DNA of 64,000 bases. Source: Enterobacteriaceae bacterium RIT691 (GTDB lineage Bacteria > Pseudomonadota > Gammaproteobacteria > Enterobacterales > Enterobacteriaceae). Shown piece by piece: positions 20,711 to 30,988 of this stretch; positions within the stretch are counted from its first letter, which is position 1, and the number at the start of each line of letters is the position of its first letter. The stretch lies in assembly GCA_009668205.1 (NCBI GenBank), contig WJYM01000007.1, forward strand, positions 124,001-188,000. Reading direction: 5' to 3'. The notes under the pieces are model-generated. The model saw nothing but the letters and a program-made list of their open reading frames with translations. It did not search any database and was not told where the DNA came from. The position numbers were made by a program, and so were the translations under genes.

Positions 20711-22312
20711 TCAGGAAACCATGGGTACCGCGGTTAACGGCGCCCCTTGTTGGTACGTCGTCTTTTTTTCTTCTACTTCAAATACCGCAACCAGCATCGT
20801 CAGGCTATCGGCCTGCCCAGCCAGTTGTTCCGTGGCAACGGCGGCTTCTTCAACCAGTGAGGCATTCTGCTGGGTGACCTGATCCATCTGGCTTACTGCC
20901 AGCGCGACCTGTTCAATGCCGCGACGCTGTTCGTCAGACGCCGAGGCGATTTCGCCCATGATGTCGTTAACCTGGGTGACGGAACGCACAATCTCGCTCA
21001 TGGTCTTAGCGGCAGTATCCACCAGCGCCGAGCCTTCCTGAACGCGGGAGACCGACTCTTCAATCAGGCCTTTAATTTCTTTGGCCGCCTGCGCACTGCG
21101 GCTGGCAAGGTTACGCACCTCCCCGGCCACGACCGCAAATCCACGTCCCTGCTCACCGGCTCTTGCCGCTTCTACCGCGGCGTTCAGCGCCAGAATATTG
21201 GTCTGGAACGCAATGCCGTCGATCACGCTGATAATGTCGCCAATTTTCTGCGAACTGCTGGCGATGTCGTGCATGGTCTCAGCAACATGTGATGCCTGCT
21301 GGCCGCCACGTTTGGCGGTTTCCGCTGCGGTGCTGGCAAGCCCGGACGCCTGACGCGCGTTGTCGGCGTTCTGGCCGACAGTCGCTGTCAGCTGTTCCAT
21401 GCTGGCCGCCGTTTCCGCCAGCGATGCCGCCTGCTGCTCCGTGCGTGCAGACAGATCGTTGTTGCCGGCGGCAATCTCAGAAATCCCCGTGTGCATCGCC
21501 TGGCTGCCCTGACGAACCTGGCTCACCGTGTCGCGCAGCGCCAGTTGCATGCGCTTTAACCCTGCAAAAATGGTGGAAATCTCATTTTTGCCATACACAT
21601 GGATGGGGCGGGCAAGATTGCCCTGAGCAATACTTTCAAAGTGGTCACTGATGATCGCCAGCGGCTGAACAATCATCCGGCGTGACCACAGCAGAGCTCC
21701 GCCGACCAACAGTGCGGCGATAATCACGACAGCAATAAAGATGGCCGCCGAACGGTGATAGCTGCTGTTACTGGCTTCACGCGCTTGTTGCACATTCACA
21801 TCGACGTTTTTCTGCCAGCGGTAGTACACGATATCGAACGTCTCCTGCGCCTGCTGAACCGGCAGAGTCATGGAGTCAGAGAGCTGATTGCTTTCCAGGT
21901 AAGTGGCCTGTTTTTCCAGCGCACCGTGCCAGTCGGCATAGCGTTGTTGACTCTGTCCCTGCAACGCTTTGCCTTCCTCGTTGCCCACGGGAATGGCCAT
22001 AAACTGTGCAAACTCAACATCGGCCTGTTTCAGGTCACGCCGGGCCGCCGTCATCAGTGCTTTTACGTCCTCTGACGGATAGCTCAATGCCGTCAACGTC
22101 CCTGCTTTGTTCAATAACGTACTCGCCTGCAGCAGCACGACGCGGGCATCCGCGAGGCTGCTGATTTGCAAATTCCCTTGCTCAACCTGACTGAGGTTTT
22201 TCTGTCCATCATGGAATGCCCAGAACGACAAACCATTGCTGCCAATCTGCAGCACGCCACACAGCACCAGAATCAAAAACAGCGTTGTCGAGATACGAAT
22301 ACGGTTGAACAT
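20711..22312 (-). CDS. tap: Methyl-accepting chemotaxis protein Tap
   Basis: Tap senses dipeptides (through the dipeptide-binding protein) and pyrimidines in E. coli. The 533-residue receptor has an N-terminal helix, a periplasmic four-helix domain (about 33-190), a second membrane segment near 190-210, HAMP, and the signalling tip with the invariant [19 protein letters not shown]. The N-terminus [15 protein letters not shown] matches E. coli Tap almost exactly. It ends without the NWETF pentapeptide, as Tap does. Its presence argues against Salmonella, which lacks tap. Confidence 0.95.
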   Translation of the reverse strand: MFNRIRISTTLFLILVLCGVLQIGSNGLSFWAFHDGQKNLSQVEQGNLQISSLADARVVLLQASTLLNKAGTLTALSYPSEDVKALMTAARRDLKQADVEFAQFMAIPVGNEEGKALQGQSQQRYADWHGALEKQATYLESNQLSDSMTLPVQQAQETFDIVYYRWQKNVDVNVQQAREASNSSYHRSAAIFIAVVIIAALLVGGALLWSRRMIVQPLAIISDHFESIAQGNLARPIHVYGKNEISTIFAGLKRMQLALRDTVSQVRQGSQAMHTGISEIAAGNNDLSARTEQQAASLAETAASMEQLTATVGQNADNARQASGLASTAAETAKRGGQQASHVAETMHDIASSSQKIGDIISVIDGIAFQTNILALNAAVEAARAGEQGRGFAVVAGEVRNLASRSAQAAKEIKGLIEESVSRVQEGSALVDTAAKTMSEIVRSVTQVNDIMGEIASASDEQRRGIEQVALAVSQMDQVTQQNASLVEEAAVATEQLAGQADSLTMLVAVFEVEEKKTTYQQGAPLTAVPMVS

Positions 22313-22348
22313 CTGTACTCCCGTGATAGGGCAATTTGCCGGATAAAG

Positions 22349-24010
22349 TTAGAAAGTTTCCCAGTTATCATCCGTCCCTGTTGCGGCAGCACGTGGGCGC
22401 AAAGGCTCGGCATGGCTCACCGGGACGGTTGTTTTTTTACGCATTGCGTTAGGCGTGACGCTGGCGATACGGAATGCGGAGACCGCGCGGGTCAGACTGC
22501 CGGACTGCTCTTCAAGCGCAGCGGCGGCAGCGGCAGATTGTTGCACCAGGGCGGCGTTTTGCTGGGTCACGCGGTCCATTTCAGAAACGGCCAGTGCGAC
22601 CTGGTCGATACCGCGGCTCTGTTCATCGGAGGCTGACGAAATTTCACCCATAATATCGGTGACGCGCGTCACCGCATTGACGATGTCGCTCATGGTTTCC
22701 CCGGCGCTTTCCACCAGCACCGAGCCGGTATCCACTTTCGCCACGGAGTCTTCAATCAGGCCTTTGATCTCTTTGGCCGCCTGAGCGCTGCGGCTGGCAA
22801 GGTTACGAACCTCCCCCGCCACCACCGCAAAACCCCGCCCCTGTTCACCGGCGCGCGCGGCTTCCACCGCGGCGTTCAGGGCCAGAATGTTGGTCTGGAA
22901 GGCAATACCGTCGATTACGCCGGTAATGTCGGATATTTTCTGCGAACTGGCAGCGATGTCGTGCATGGTTTTCACCACCCCATCCACCACTTTTCCGCCG
23001 CGCTGGGCTGTTTCGGAGGCGCTCAGCGCCAGCTGTGAGGCCTGACGCGCGTTTTCGGCGTTCTGTTTAACGGTCGCGGTCAGCTCTTCCATGCTGGCCG
23101 CCGTTTGTTCCAGTGCAGAGGCTTGCTCTTCGGTGCGGGAGGACAGATCGTTGTTGCCAAGCGCAATCTCGCTGGTGCCGGAATAGATGGCATCTGACCC
23201 CTGGCGAACACGCGTCACGGTATCGATCAGCGATTGCTGCATGTCTCCGACAGTTTGCGCCAGTTCAGCGATTTCGTTACGTCCGGCAACGGTGACCGGC
23301 TGGGTTAAATCCCCACCGGCAATGCGGCGCAGATGGCTCATCACCTTCGCCAGTGGGTTAAGCAGCAGCTGACGAATGCCGTACCAGGCCGCGGCCAGAA
23401 TCGCCACCAGCACCACGGCAATGGTGCCAAGCTGCCACTGAGCAAACTGATAATCCTGAGCGCTGGTGGTAAATGCCTGCTGGTAAAGTTTTTCACTTTC
23501 AGCGGCGTAGCGGGTCATCGCCTCGCCCAGCCCGTTCTGCATCCCCTGTGTGGCCTGAGCAAAATAGGCATCCATATTGCCGTTTTGCAGGAAGCCAATC
23601 AGCTCAGTCAGGCCGTTGAAGTATTTCTGGTAACTGGCATCAACCGCGGCGGTGGCGTCCGCCAGCTCTGGCTCGGCCTTGTTTTCCGAGAAGGCGGTGT
23701 AGGATTTTGCGGCCTGCGCTAAAGTGCTTTTAGCGTTATTCAGCAGATCGGTTTTGGCGTTGCTCTGCTGGTTCGCACTGTCCATCATCATACGGGCAGA
23801 AGACCGGCTGAGGTTGATGCGCGTTTGCAGCATGAGCTCCCAGGTTTTACTCAGCTCGGTTTGCTGGGTGCGCAGCTCATTCGAGAGCGCAAAGCTTTGT
23901 TGGTTTTGTTTTAACGAAGAGAAAAGAAAGCCACCGGACAGCAGCTGAAGCAGTGCGAATACGACCAGCACCAGCATCAACAGGGTGACAACGCGCAGAC
24001 GGTTCAACAT
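22349..24010 (-). CDS. tar: Methyl-accepting chemotaxis protein Tar (aspartate receptor)
   Basis: Tar senses aspartate and, in E. coli, maltose. The start is the ATG at 24010 ([11 protein letters not shown]), with AAGGT 7 nt before it. This gives 553 residues, equal to E. coli; an upstream in-frame start would lack a ribosome site. Aspartate-binding features are kept: [16 protein letters not shown] with the key Arg residues, and the Thr of [13 protein letters not shown], methylation helices and the C-terminal CheR/CheB docking peptide NWETF are intact. First gene of the tar-tap-cheRBYZ operon, under a sigma-28 promoter. Confidence 0.97.
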   Translation of the reverse strand: MLNRLRVVTLLMLVLVVFALLQLLSGGFLFSSLKQNQQSFALSNELRTQQTELSKTWELMLQTRINLSRSSARMMMDSANQQSNAKTDLLNNAKSTLAQAAKSYTAFSENKAEPELADATAAVDASYQKYFNGLTELIGFLQNGNMDAYFAQATQGMQNGLGEAMTRYAAESEKLYQQAFTTSAQDYQFAQWQLGTIAVVLVAILAAAWYGIRQLLLNPLAKVMSHLRRIAGGDLTQPVTVAGRNEIAELAQTVGDMQQSLIDTVTRVRQGSDAIYSGTSEIALGNNDLSSRTEEQASALEQTAASMEELTATVKQNAENARQASQLALSASETAQRGGKVVDGVVKTMHDIAASSQKISDITGVIDGIAFQTNILALNAAVEAARAGEQGRGFAVVAGEVRNLASRSAQAAKEIKGLIEDSVAKVDTGSVLVESAGETMSDIVNAVTRVTDIMGEISSASDEQSRGIDQVALAVSEMDRVTQQNAALVQQSAAAAAALEEQSGSLTRAVSAFRIASVTPNAMRKKTTVPVSHAEPLRPRAAATGTDDNWETF

Positions 24011-24041
24011 ACAACACCTTTTCAATAACGTGATAGCGGTG

Positions 24042-24068
24042 TTATCGGCACGTTGCGACAGAACTTTA
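24042..24068 (-). promoter_or_regulatory. Sigma-28 (FliA) promoter of tar-tap-cheRBYZ
   Basis: On the minus strand: TAAAGTTC, an 11-bp spacer and GCCGATAA, one mismatch from the FliA consensus (TAAAGTTT-N11-GCCGATAA). It is 32 bp before the tar start codon. The rest of the gap up to 24408 holds no gene; it must include the plus-strand promoter of the gene at 24409, for which only a -10-like TATAAT at 24371-24376 is visible. Confidence 0.92.
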
Positions 24069-24408
24069 CGTTAAGTCACGTTTGCGGGAGACCCTGCTAA
24101 AGCATACACCCGAAAAACGGTTGGAATCGTCATCCAAACAAATCACCCTTTCCATTGGTGGGTGTTTATTTGTACTGGCCAATCAGATGGTTTGTTTTTT
24201 GTACAGAAACAATAAAATTTTACCCGTCGCAAATAACAACGCCGATTTTCCCTCATCAACGGAAAAAATATCAACGGCGTAACTTATTGATTTTTATCCA
24301 GAAAAACAAAGGTGAAATTATTAGATCAACAATAGCCAGGCAGCATATATAAATAGCATGTTAACTAAATTATAATTCTTTTACATTCGTTCGAGAGTTG
24401 AGGTTCGT

Positions 24409-24903
24409 ATGCGGTTAATTGTCATGTTGTTGGGTCTGGTGGTCGCTACACAGGTCTGGGCGGGTGAACTTGCCAAACCGACGGGTAAAGTTATTTTAAC
24501 CGTGTCCGGTAATATCGAAAATACAAATGAAGACGGCAAAGCCGTTTTTGATACCGCCAGCCTCGAGAAACTGGGCACGGTCAGCTTCCAGACCACCTCA
24601 CCGTGGTATAATGGGCGTACGACTTTCACGGGTATTTCCCTGCAAAAGCTCATGGATTACGTTGGCGCGAAAGGCTCGGTGGTTAAGGTCACGGCGCTCA
24701 ATGACTACACCACCGTCGTACCTCTCAGTGACTTCAAAAAATACAATGTTATCCTTGCTTTAAAAATCAACGGAGAATATATGCGCATCCGTGATAAAGG
24801 CCCGTTATTCATTGTGTATCCTTATGACAGCATGCCTGAACTGAATAATCAGATTTTTTACTCAAGGTCTGCCTGGCAGGTCAGCAGAATGAGCATTGAG
24901 TAG
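24409..24903 (+). CDS. Periplasmic molybdopterin-binding-fold (SUOX/YedY-like, COG3915 type) protein without a Mo-ligating Cys
   Basis: A 164-residue protein with a signal peptide (MRLIVMLLGLVVATQVWA). The body resembles the oxidoreductase molybdopterin-binding fold: GKVILTVSGNI at the start, FTGISLQKLMDYVGA, and MRIRDKGPLFIVYP. It contains no cysteine at all, so it cannot ligate molybdenum as sulfite-oxidase-fold enzymes do, and enzymatic activity is unlikely. It is followed after 17 nt by a membrane GGDEF-EAL protein with a periplasmic domain. Inference: a ligand-binding or sensory partner for that protein. Confidence 0.7.
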   Translation: MRLIVMLLGLVVATQVWAGELAKPTGKVILTVSGNIENTNEDGKAVFDTASLEKLGTVSFQTTSPWYNGRTTFTGISLQKLMDYVGAKGSVVKVTALNDYTTVVPLSDFKKYNVILALKINGEYMRIRDKGPLFIVYPYDSMPELNNQIFYSRSAWQVSRMSIE

Positions 24904-24920
24904 GAGTTAAGAAGAGCATA

Positions 24921-26849
24921 ATGAACAGGATACTGGCTGGCATCATATTTCTCCTTTTTATATCTACGGGGTATATCTCGTTTCTTGTGCATGACAGACA
25001 ACAAGAGTTGCAAAAACTCACGCACTACACGACGTCATGGTCTGCGGTACAGCTGGTATCCGAATATTACCGATTCGAGTCATGGCTCGGTCTTTACACT
25101 ATCGATGACACGATGCAGTTGGATGATGTGCGTCTGCGTCTCGACATTATGCTCAGCCAGAGCGATTTAATGAAACAAGGTGATTTGGGTCAATATATTG
25201 TAAGCAGTAAAGCCCATCGGGACCTGGCAGTACAACTGGAAAACACCCTGGATTATCTGGACGCGCATCTCGAGAAGATGAACCGTCCAGAACTCCAGAC
25301 ATACCTGAAAAAGATGCATTCCCTTGATGTGCCATTAGGACGCCTGTCATCCGGCGCGTTAGACAAAGATATTAATTCGATTACCCGCACTAATCTCAAA
25401 ATTAAAACTCTGTATTATATTTATTCAGCGACGTCTGTGCTGCTTATAATACTGAGTGCGATCCTCGGCATGATGATATTTTATCAAAACAAAAATATCC
25501 GCACCGCCCACCTACAGGTTAAGAGCCTTGCCGAAGAGCTCCAAAGATCTAAAGAAAAGCTGCAAATCCAGAATACCAAACTGGAGTATGACGTCTACCA
25601 TGACTCGCTCACCGAGATGAATAACCGTCAGTTTTTCTGGGACAGCTTAAATAAGCAGATTGAGACAGCACAGCAAAATAACACTGCTGTGATAGTGATG
25701 TTGTTTGATTTAGACAGATTCAAGGAAGTCAATGATACGTATGGCCATGATACCGGTGATATGTTATTACGCCAGATATCTGACCGTCTGAAATTGATGG
25801 GTTTGAGTACAGATTCGCTTTATCGCTTAGGGGGAGACGAATTTGCGTTCCTCTCTCGCGGCCTGACGGAAAACCAGGCGGTTAGCCAGGCACAAAAAAT
25901 AGCCGACACGATCAACCAGCCTTACTCGATTTACAACACGATAATCACCATTACCACCTGTGTGGGCATTGTTATATCAGACACGGAACGCCGCTCCGAC
26001 TACCTCTACAAGTTTGCCGATCTGGCACTTTATGAAGCCAAAAATGAAGGTGCGGGGAAGATAAAAGTCTTCCGGCAATGGATGTTGGATAAGCTGCAGG
26101 AGAGCAGAACCCTCGAGCATGACATGGCAATGGCATTGGCCAATAAAGAATTCGTGGTCTATTACCAGCCGATTGTTAATTCGTTCAGCCGCGAAATTTA
26201 CAGCTATGAAGCGTTGATTCGTTGGATCCACCCTCTAAAAGGTCTCCTGTCGCCGGACAGTTTTATCCCGGTTGCTGAAAAAACAGGGATGATTAACGAG
26301 ATGGGGAAATCTATGCTGGAAATGGCCTGCAAAGAAGCCGCGACCTGGGCGGTCCCGGTTAAAATTTCAGTCAATGTCTCTCCTGTCCAGCTGAGTAGCA
26401 AAACCTTTGCCAGCACGGTGCTGTCCATCCTGAAAGAAACCGGACTTCCGGCCGAGCGTCTTGAGCTCGAAGTGACCGAATCCGCTCTCTTTAGCGAAAG
26501 CACTACGCCGATGAATACCCTGAACAAACTCAGAGCGCTCGGCGTGACGATTTCCATCGATGATTTTGGTACGGGCTACTCTTCTCTTTCGCGGCTGAGT
26601 CGAATTGCCTTTGATAAAATCAAAATCGACAAGTCCTTTGTCCATTCGATATCCACACACGAAGACGCCCTGAATATTATCAGACTGATTACCGGGATGG
26701 CCAAGTCCCTGAATATGAAGGCGGTTGCGGAAGGTGTCGAGACGCAGGAACAGCTGGAAAGCCTTCAGGCACTGGGTTGTGATTTCGCACAAGGCTATCT
26801 GTTCAGTAAACCTCAGCCTTCTGTCGATAGCAAAATCAGAAACGGGTAA
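24921..26849 (+). CDS. Membrane GGDEF-EAL protein (c-di-GMP synthesis/breakdown)
   Basis: A 642-residue inner-membrane protein. It has an N-terminal helix (about 4-22), a periplasmic domain (about 25-165, no recognised family), a second helix (about 168-190), a short coiled coil, a GGDEF domain with intact GGDEF near residue 304 and an EAL domain with intact EAL near 430, plus DDFGTG and EGVET. Both active sites look complete. No RxxD inhibitory site precedes GGDEF (LSTD is at that position), so product inhibition there is not expected. The net direction, cyclase or phosphodiesterase, cannot be read from sequence. It is convergent with the archaic pilus operon, 21 bp apart. Confidence 0.92.
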   Translation: MNRILAGIIFLLFISTGYISFLVHDRQQELQKLTHYTTSWSAVQLVSEYYRFESWLGLYTIDDTMQLDDVRLRLDIMLSQSDLMKQGDLGQYIVSSKAHRDLAVQLENTLDYLDAHLEKMNRPELQTYLKKMHSLDVPLGRLSSGALDKDINSITRTNLKIKTLYYIYSATSVLLIILSAILGMMIFYQNKNIRTAHLQVKSLAEELQRSKEKLQIQNTKLEYDVYHDSLTEMNNRQFFWDSLNKQIETAQQNNTAVIVMLFDLDRFKEVNDTYGHDTGDMLLRQISDRLKLMGLSTDSLYRLGGDEFAFLSRGLTENQAVSQAQKIADTINQPYSIYNTIITITTCVGIVISDTERRSDYLYKFADLALYEAKNEGAGKIKVFRQWMLDKLQESRTLEHDMAMALANKEFVVYYQPIVNSFSREIYSYEALIRWIHPLKGLLSPDSFIPVAEKTGMINEMGKSMLEMACKEAATWAVPVKISVNVSPVQLSSKTFASTVLSILKETGLPAERLELEVTESALFSESTTPMNTLNKLRALGVTISIDDFGTGYSSLSRLSRIAFDKIKIDKSFVHSISTHEDALNIIRLITGMAKSLNMKAVAEGVETQEQLESLQALGCDFAQGYLFSKPQPSVDSKIRNG

Positions 26850-26870
26850 ACGCCAGACGTTCAGTCGCCT

Positions 26871-27863
26871 TCAAAAAGCCACGTCGACCACTAAAGTGTC
26901 CGTGTAACTCCCGGCGGGCGGCGTGGTCTGCCCGCTTAACACTTTGGCGGTGTAGTTGTAGGTATTCACCGTACCATCGGCACTGACCGAGCTGGGAATG
27001 CTGCTGGCCCAGCGATCGGTGCCAGTCGGTCCCCATCGGTTGCCGGATGCGCCTTTATAGATCTCATAACTCATCGAATTGCTGCCGCTGACCATATTGC
27101 GCACGCTGCCGCTTCCGGCGTTGGCACCGTTGTTGATGCCCACGGTGTAGGTGCTGCCTTTGGTGCAGGTAATCGTGATGGATTGCGACACGGTCGGGAA
27201 GCTGCTAACCAGGGGGGCGCTTCCGAAATTGACATCCGGTGCGGTAATGGTAATGCAGTCGTTGGTGACGGTCATGGTCAGCTGCGTGGTCATCGGCTGC
27301 GTCCCGGTTTGCGGCGTCCCGACACACAGCCCGAGGGCGCTAATCGCACAGACGCTGTAGCTGACGTTCAGCGTAATATTGACCTGATACGGCCCGGCGC
27401 TGACGCTTTGCCCGGCGACAGAGCGAAAATAGATCGGCAGCGTGTACGTTTTTGACGACAGCAGACCGAGCAGCGTGCTGCCGCTCCAGGTGTACGTCGA
27501 GCCGACCGCCGTTTCGGTACTGTTCGAGCAGGTCGACGTTCCGCAGACTCGAACGGGGATCACGTCAGGTATTGTGGTGTTATCGGTCCGCTTCATCGCC
27601 GCCCTCGTCCCCGAGGTGGTGGTGGCGCTGAGCACATTCATCGAAATCGTGTCTCCCGCCGTGAGCAAGCTCAACACCGTATCGCAGGTCACCACCAGAT
27701 TGGCTGAGGTTTGTTGCTCGGTGCTGTTGACGGTGAAAGAAGAGAGGCTGCCAAAGGCCGCATTGGCCAACGCCACGGTACAAGCCGCCTGCGCCGGTAG
27801 GCTAAACAGCCACACCAGTAGCAGCAGGCCAAACCGTCGGATCCTCACCGGCGCTCCCGGCAC
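26871..27863 (-). CDS. Archaic pilus two-domain tip adhesin (CsuE-like, spore coat U domain)
   Basis: A 330-residue secreted protein with a signal peptide ending PAQA. It has two tandem spore-coat-U (SCPU) type domains: the first starts ACTVALANAAFGSL, the second CITITAPDVNFGSAP. It ends GSYTDTLVVDVAF, the SCPU close. In the Acinetobacter Csu system the two-domain CsuE is the tip adhesin that binds hydrophobic surfaces; the same operon position and architecture suggest that role. The start (ATG) lies inside the usher gene by 19 nt. A GTG overlapping the usher stop is an alternative start. Confidence 0.82.
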   Translation of the reverse strand: MPGAPVRIRRFGLLLLVWLFSLPAQAACTVALANAAFGSLSSFTVNSTEQQTSANLVVTCDTVLSLLTAGDTISMNVLSATTTSGTRAAMKRTDNTTIPDVIPVRVCGTSTCSNSTETAVGSTYTWSGSTLLGLLSSKTYTLPIYFRSVAGQSVSAGPYQVNITLNVSYSVCAISALGLCVGTPQTGTQPMTTQLTMTVTNDCITITAPDVNFGSAPLVSSFPTVSQSITITCTKGSTYTVGINNGANAGSGSVRNMVSGSNSMSYEIYKGASGNRWGPTGTDRWASSIPSSVSADGTVNTYNYTAKVLSGQTTPPAGSYTDTLVVDVAF

Positions 27864-30232
27864 ACCAGCGGGCCGTAGGTCTGCAATTTATGATCGGCAC
27901 GCGCCTGGGTGGTTAACGTCACCGCACACCGTTTTCCCTGCGGGGTGGTCACTGTTAACGGGTTGACGTTACTGAGATTTTCCAGCCAGGCGATACCGTC
28001 GTACCCCACCAGCGCATCGGCCTGTCCTGGGCGCGACACCGTGCTCGATACCGGCAACGGATTGCCCTGCTCATCATGCAGAATGACACTCGCCACACGC
28101 TCCTGTTCCATAGGAAATTCAAGCAAATAACCGCTGTTACGCCGTAACGCAATGCGCCGTTCCGTCTCTTTAAGCTGCGTATCCGCGGGTAAGTTCAGTG
28201 CATTGATGCTGTAGCTCGCCGGATACCAGGCTGACACCCCGCTAATCAACAGGTAGCCTTTATCATTGGTACTCCCGACCGGCTGATGCTCATAGCTCAC
28301 CGGGACTTTTGCGTTCCCGTCGGTGCTGACCACCACAAAGGCATCGTTGATCTTGTTCGCGGCGAAGAACTGCCCATCCATCAGCACCAGTGAGCCCATG
28401 GCTTCCCCCCACCAGGTCATTTCATTTTCTTCGCCGTAGCCCCCACCCTGCAGCTCGATATTGTTATTACGCCAGCCCAGCGTCGCCTGCTGATAGTTAC
28501 TGGATTGCGATTGTCTGGCCCAGGCCATATTCCAGCTAAAGCCGCCATCGGACGGCATGGTGTGGTTGTAATTAATGCGTTGAGTATTGCCGTAATCCGG
28601 CGTGTTTTCGGTGCTGACCGCCACGCTGTCACGATCGCCAATCGGGATTTGCAGCGACATCGCCAACGTCCAGTCACCGCGCTGCTGATCGCGGCTGGCG
28701 GCAAGATAAATGCTGCTGGCGCCCCATAAACTGCGGCTCCAGGAGAGATTCAGCAGCTCGGTTTTTTCGCTGTCAGCGCTTTTCACGCCAATCCACGCCG
28801 CGCCCACGTTGCCGTAGTTGCCCATATTCAGCGAGAGAGAATATTGATCGCTGGTCTGACTGAGGCTGGCGATGGGGTTGTTCTGAGCGTCGTAAAGCCG
28901 CGGCTGATCGTACAGCGCCAGATTACCGAAGGTTTTGTCGCGATGCGTATGCTGGGTGATAAAACTGAATACACCGGTGCTGTATTGATAGCCCCAGTTG
29001 ATCTGCTGGCCGCCCTCCCCATACATCCGGCTGTGGGTATAACTGCCGTTAACAATCCCGAACTGCCCCAGTTTTACCAGTGCTCCTGCGCCGCCCAGCG
29101 CCAGCGACGCGGCACCCTCTGCGTGCGTTTCCAGCGTTAAAGCATCATTCACACCGTAACGATACGATCCGCTGCCAACCGCCGGGCCGTAGTCAAAATT
29201 CTCAATCCCGTAATTGCGGCGCAGTGCGCCCAGCGTTGCCGCGCCGTCGCTCAGGCCGGGTTTGAGCATTTGGCTCGCGACATAAAAAGGCAGCGTGGTG
29301 CTGACCTGACGTCCCAGCGCATCCGTCGTCACCAGCACCGCATTCCCCGCACCGTTGATATAAGGCAGATTGGTGAGCGTAAACGGACCCGGCTGGAGCT
29401 GCGTGGAACCTGCCCGATAACCGTCGATAAACAGATCGACTGAGGTGGGCACGGCAGCGTCCCCGGAAAACGCCGGAAGCGGCCAGGTCACCAGATCCGG
29501 GCGCAAGGAAAAATCACGCCCAAAACGGAGTCCGCCGACGCGCACGCTGTTGCTCCAGCTCAGGGCATCACTGAGGGTGTCGCCAAACGCCCATTCCAGG
29601 GCATTATCGTCATCGCTGTAGTTCAGGGTGGTGTCGTAGCGAATATAGCCGTCCTGCAGCGGCGTATCGCCACTGAGATTTTGTCGGACGTAGCCGGTGG
29701 ACGAGAGGGTATTTTTGCCACTGAAAAACCGCAGCTCGTGCCAGAGAGCAGCCTGCCCCGCGCCGTTGTCGGTCTGGCTGGTGTAGACATCATAATTGAA
29801 CAGCGCCCCGCGGCCATTCATGGGCACCGCGCGCTTTAGCCCTTCCTGAAAGGCGACATCTTTAGCGGCAAACCAGTCTGTTGGCACGGTGAGCAGCAAC
29901 CGCTGTCCGTTACCGTCATACTCGGTTTTCACCGCCGCAAGCGACGAAAGGTCCACGTCACCCGCCGGGATGTTGGCCGCTGGGATCCCGGCTTTTTGCA
30001 AATCGGCGCTGGCGATTATCCAGTGAGTGTTGCGCAGCGTGACCGGCACGACGGTCTGGGTGTCGTAGTGATTGATAACCAGGCCGAGCTGGTACTGAGA
30101 CTGCTGATTAATGGCTGCCGCATCCGGCGGAGGCGGCAGCAGATCGTCACCGGACTCCGCCTGGCAAAATCGGGCTCCTGACAGTAACAGGCACATAGCA
30201 AAGGTCTTCAGTTGCCCGCGGCGGACTGCCAT
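27845..30232 (-). CDS. Archaic pilus outer-membrane usher (CsuD-like)
   Basis: A 795-residue usher with a signal peptide ending CQAES. It has the family barrel, plug (block VDLFIDGYRAGSTQLQPGPF) and C-terminal domains. It is shorter than the classical usher at 13997-16540 and differs throughout, as archaic ushers do. It exports and polymerises the SCPU pilins encoded upstream. Start lies 25 nt inside the chaperone gene and end overlaps the adhesin gene, so the operon is compact. Confidence 0.88.
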   Translation of the reverse strand: MAVRRGQLKTFAMCLLLSGARFCQAESGDDLLPPPPDAAAINQQSQYQLGLVINHYDTQTVVPVTLRNTHWIIASADLQKAGIPAANIPAGDVDLSSLAAVKTEYDGNGQRLLLTVPTDWFAAKDVAFQEGLKRAVPMNGRGALFNYDVYTSQTDNGAGQAALWHELRFFSGKNTLSSTGYVRQNLSGDTPLQDGYIRYDTTLNYSDDDNALEWAFGDTLSDALSWSNSVRVGGLRFGRDFSLRPDLVTWPLPAFSGDAAVPTSVDLFIDGYRAGSTQLQPGPFTLTNLPYINGAGNAVLVTTDALGRQVSTTLPFYVASQMLKPGLSDGAATLGALRRNYGIENFDYGPAVGSGSYRYGVNDALTLETHAEGAASLALGGAGALVKLGQFGIVNGSYTHSRMYGEGGQQINWGYQYSTGVFSFITQHTHRDKTFGNLALYDQPRLYDAQNNPIASLSQTSDQYSLSLNMGNYGNVGAAWIGVKSADSEKTELLNLSWSRSLWGASSIYLAASRDQQRGDWTLAMSLQIPIGDRDSVAVSTENTPDYGNTQRINYNHTMPSDGGFSWNMAWARQSQSSNYQQATLGWRNNNIELQGGGYGEENEMTWWGEAMGSLVLMDGQFFAANKINDAFVVVSTDGNAKVPVSYEHQPVGSTNDKGYLLISGVSAWYPASYSINALNLPADTQLKETERRIALRRNSGYLLEFPMEQERVASVILHDEQGNPLPVSSTVSRPGQADALVGYDGIAWLENLSNVNPLTVTTPQGKRCAVTLTTQARADHKLQTYGPLVCRERR

Positions 30233-30972
30233 TTCGCGTCCCGGGCATTAATGGTGGCGCTGAGTTCACCCGGACGCGTCAGATCCGCAGGCAGCGGCCA
30301 GCTCCGGGTCTGCCCTGGCAGGACATAGCCCAACAGCCCGGGGGCAATTTCCCGCTCGCTGCCTCCCTGCCTGACGGTCACTTTACTCAACCGCACATGA
30401 ACCAAATCGCGATTTCGCACCTCAATCGCCGGTTTTCCCTCCAGCGTAGTCATCGACCAGCTCAGGTTACGCTGATCGACCTGCACATGGTTTTCCCCTT
30501 CCGTTGCGACCGCCATACCACCGCCGTACACAAACAGCGGGATGGAGTAGCGCATTTGCAGTCTGAGGCCAATTTGCGGTTTACTGTTGTCCGAAGGCTG
30601 TGGGATCTCATCAACGATTATCCGGTACGCCACTTCCTTACCCTGGGGTACAGGTGCTTGTTTGATCAGGCGTATCAGCTGCTTACCGCCGCGTTCGACC
30701 CGCAGGATCGGGGGGCTTGCCACCACATCCTGCTGCTGTTGATAGCGCTCGAAACCGCCTTCCTGCTGCCAGCGCACGATACGCACCTGCATGGTGGTGG
30801 CCGCCGCCCCCTGGTTTTCAATCCACAATTCGGTGGCGTTTTTATCTGCGGTCAGAATGGGGTCAATGGGCCAGATAAGTACCGTGGCGGCACTCCAGGC
30901 TCCCGGCGCCGCAATGAGGGCATTCAGACCGATCAGCGCACATAACGCCCCTGACAGACGACTCTGAAACAT
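30208..30972 (-). CDS. Archaic pilus periplasmic chaperone (CsuC-like)
   Basis: A 254-residue PapD-superfamily chaperone with a signal peptide ending APGAWSA. Features include VLIWPIDPILTADKNATELWIEN at the domain-1 start (archaic type with a long first strand), the Arg/Lys anchor region around LRVERGGKQLIRL, and MRYSIPLFVYG. It guides SCPU subunits through the periplasm to the usher. It lies 16 nt after the second pilin gene. Confidence 0.88.
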   Translation of the reverse strand: MFQSRLSGALCALIGLNALIAAPGAWSAATVLIWPIDPILTADKNATELWIENQGAAATTMQVRIVRWQQEGGFERYQQQQDVVASPPILRVERGGKQLIRLIKQAPVPQGKEVAYRIIVDEIPQPSDNSKPQIGLRLQMRYSIPLFVYGGGMAVATEGENHVQVDQRNLSWSMTTLEGKPAIEVRNRDLVHVRLSKVTVRQGGSEREIAPGLLGYVLPGQTRSWPLPADLTRPGELSATINARDAKWQSAAGN

Positions 30973-30988
30973 GGTGTTTCTCCCTGCG

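Noticed and set aside
24061..24408. Sigma-28 promoter for the periplasmic protein/GGDEF-EAL pair
   Set aside because: A GCCGATTT -10-like segment is present at about 24241, but no TAAAGTTT-like -35 lies 11 bp upstream.
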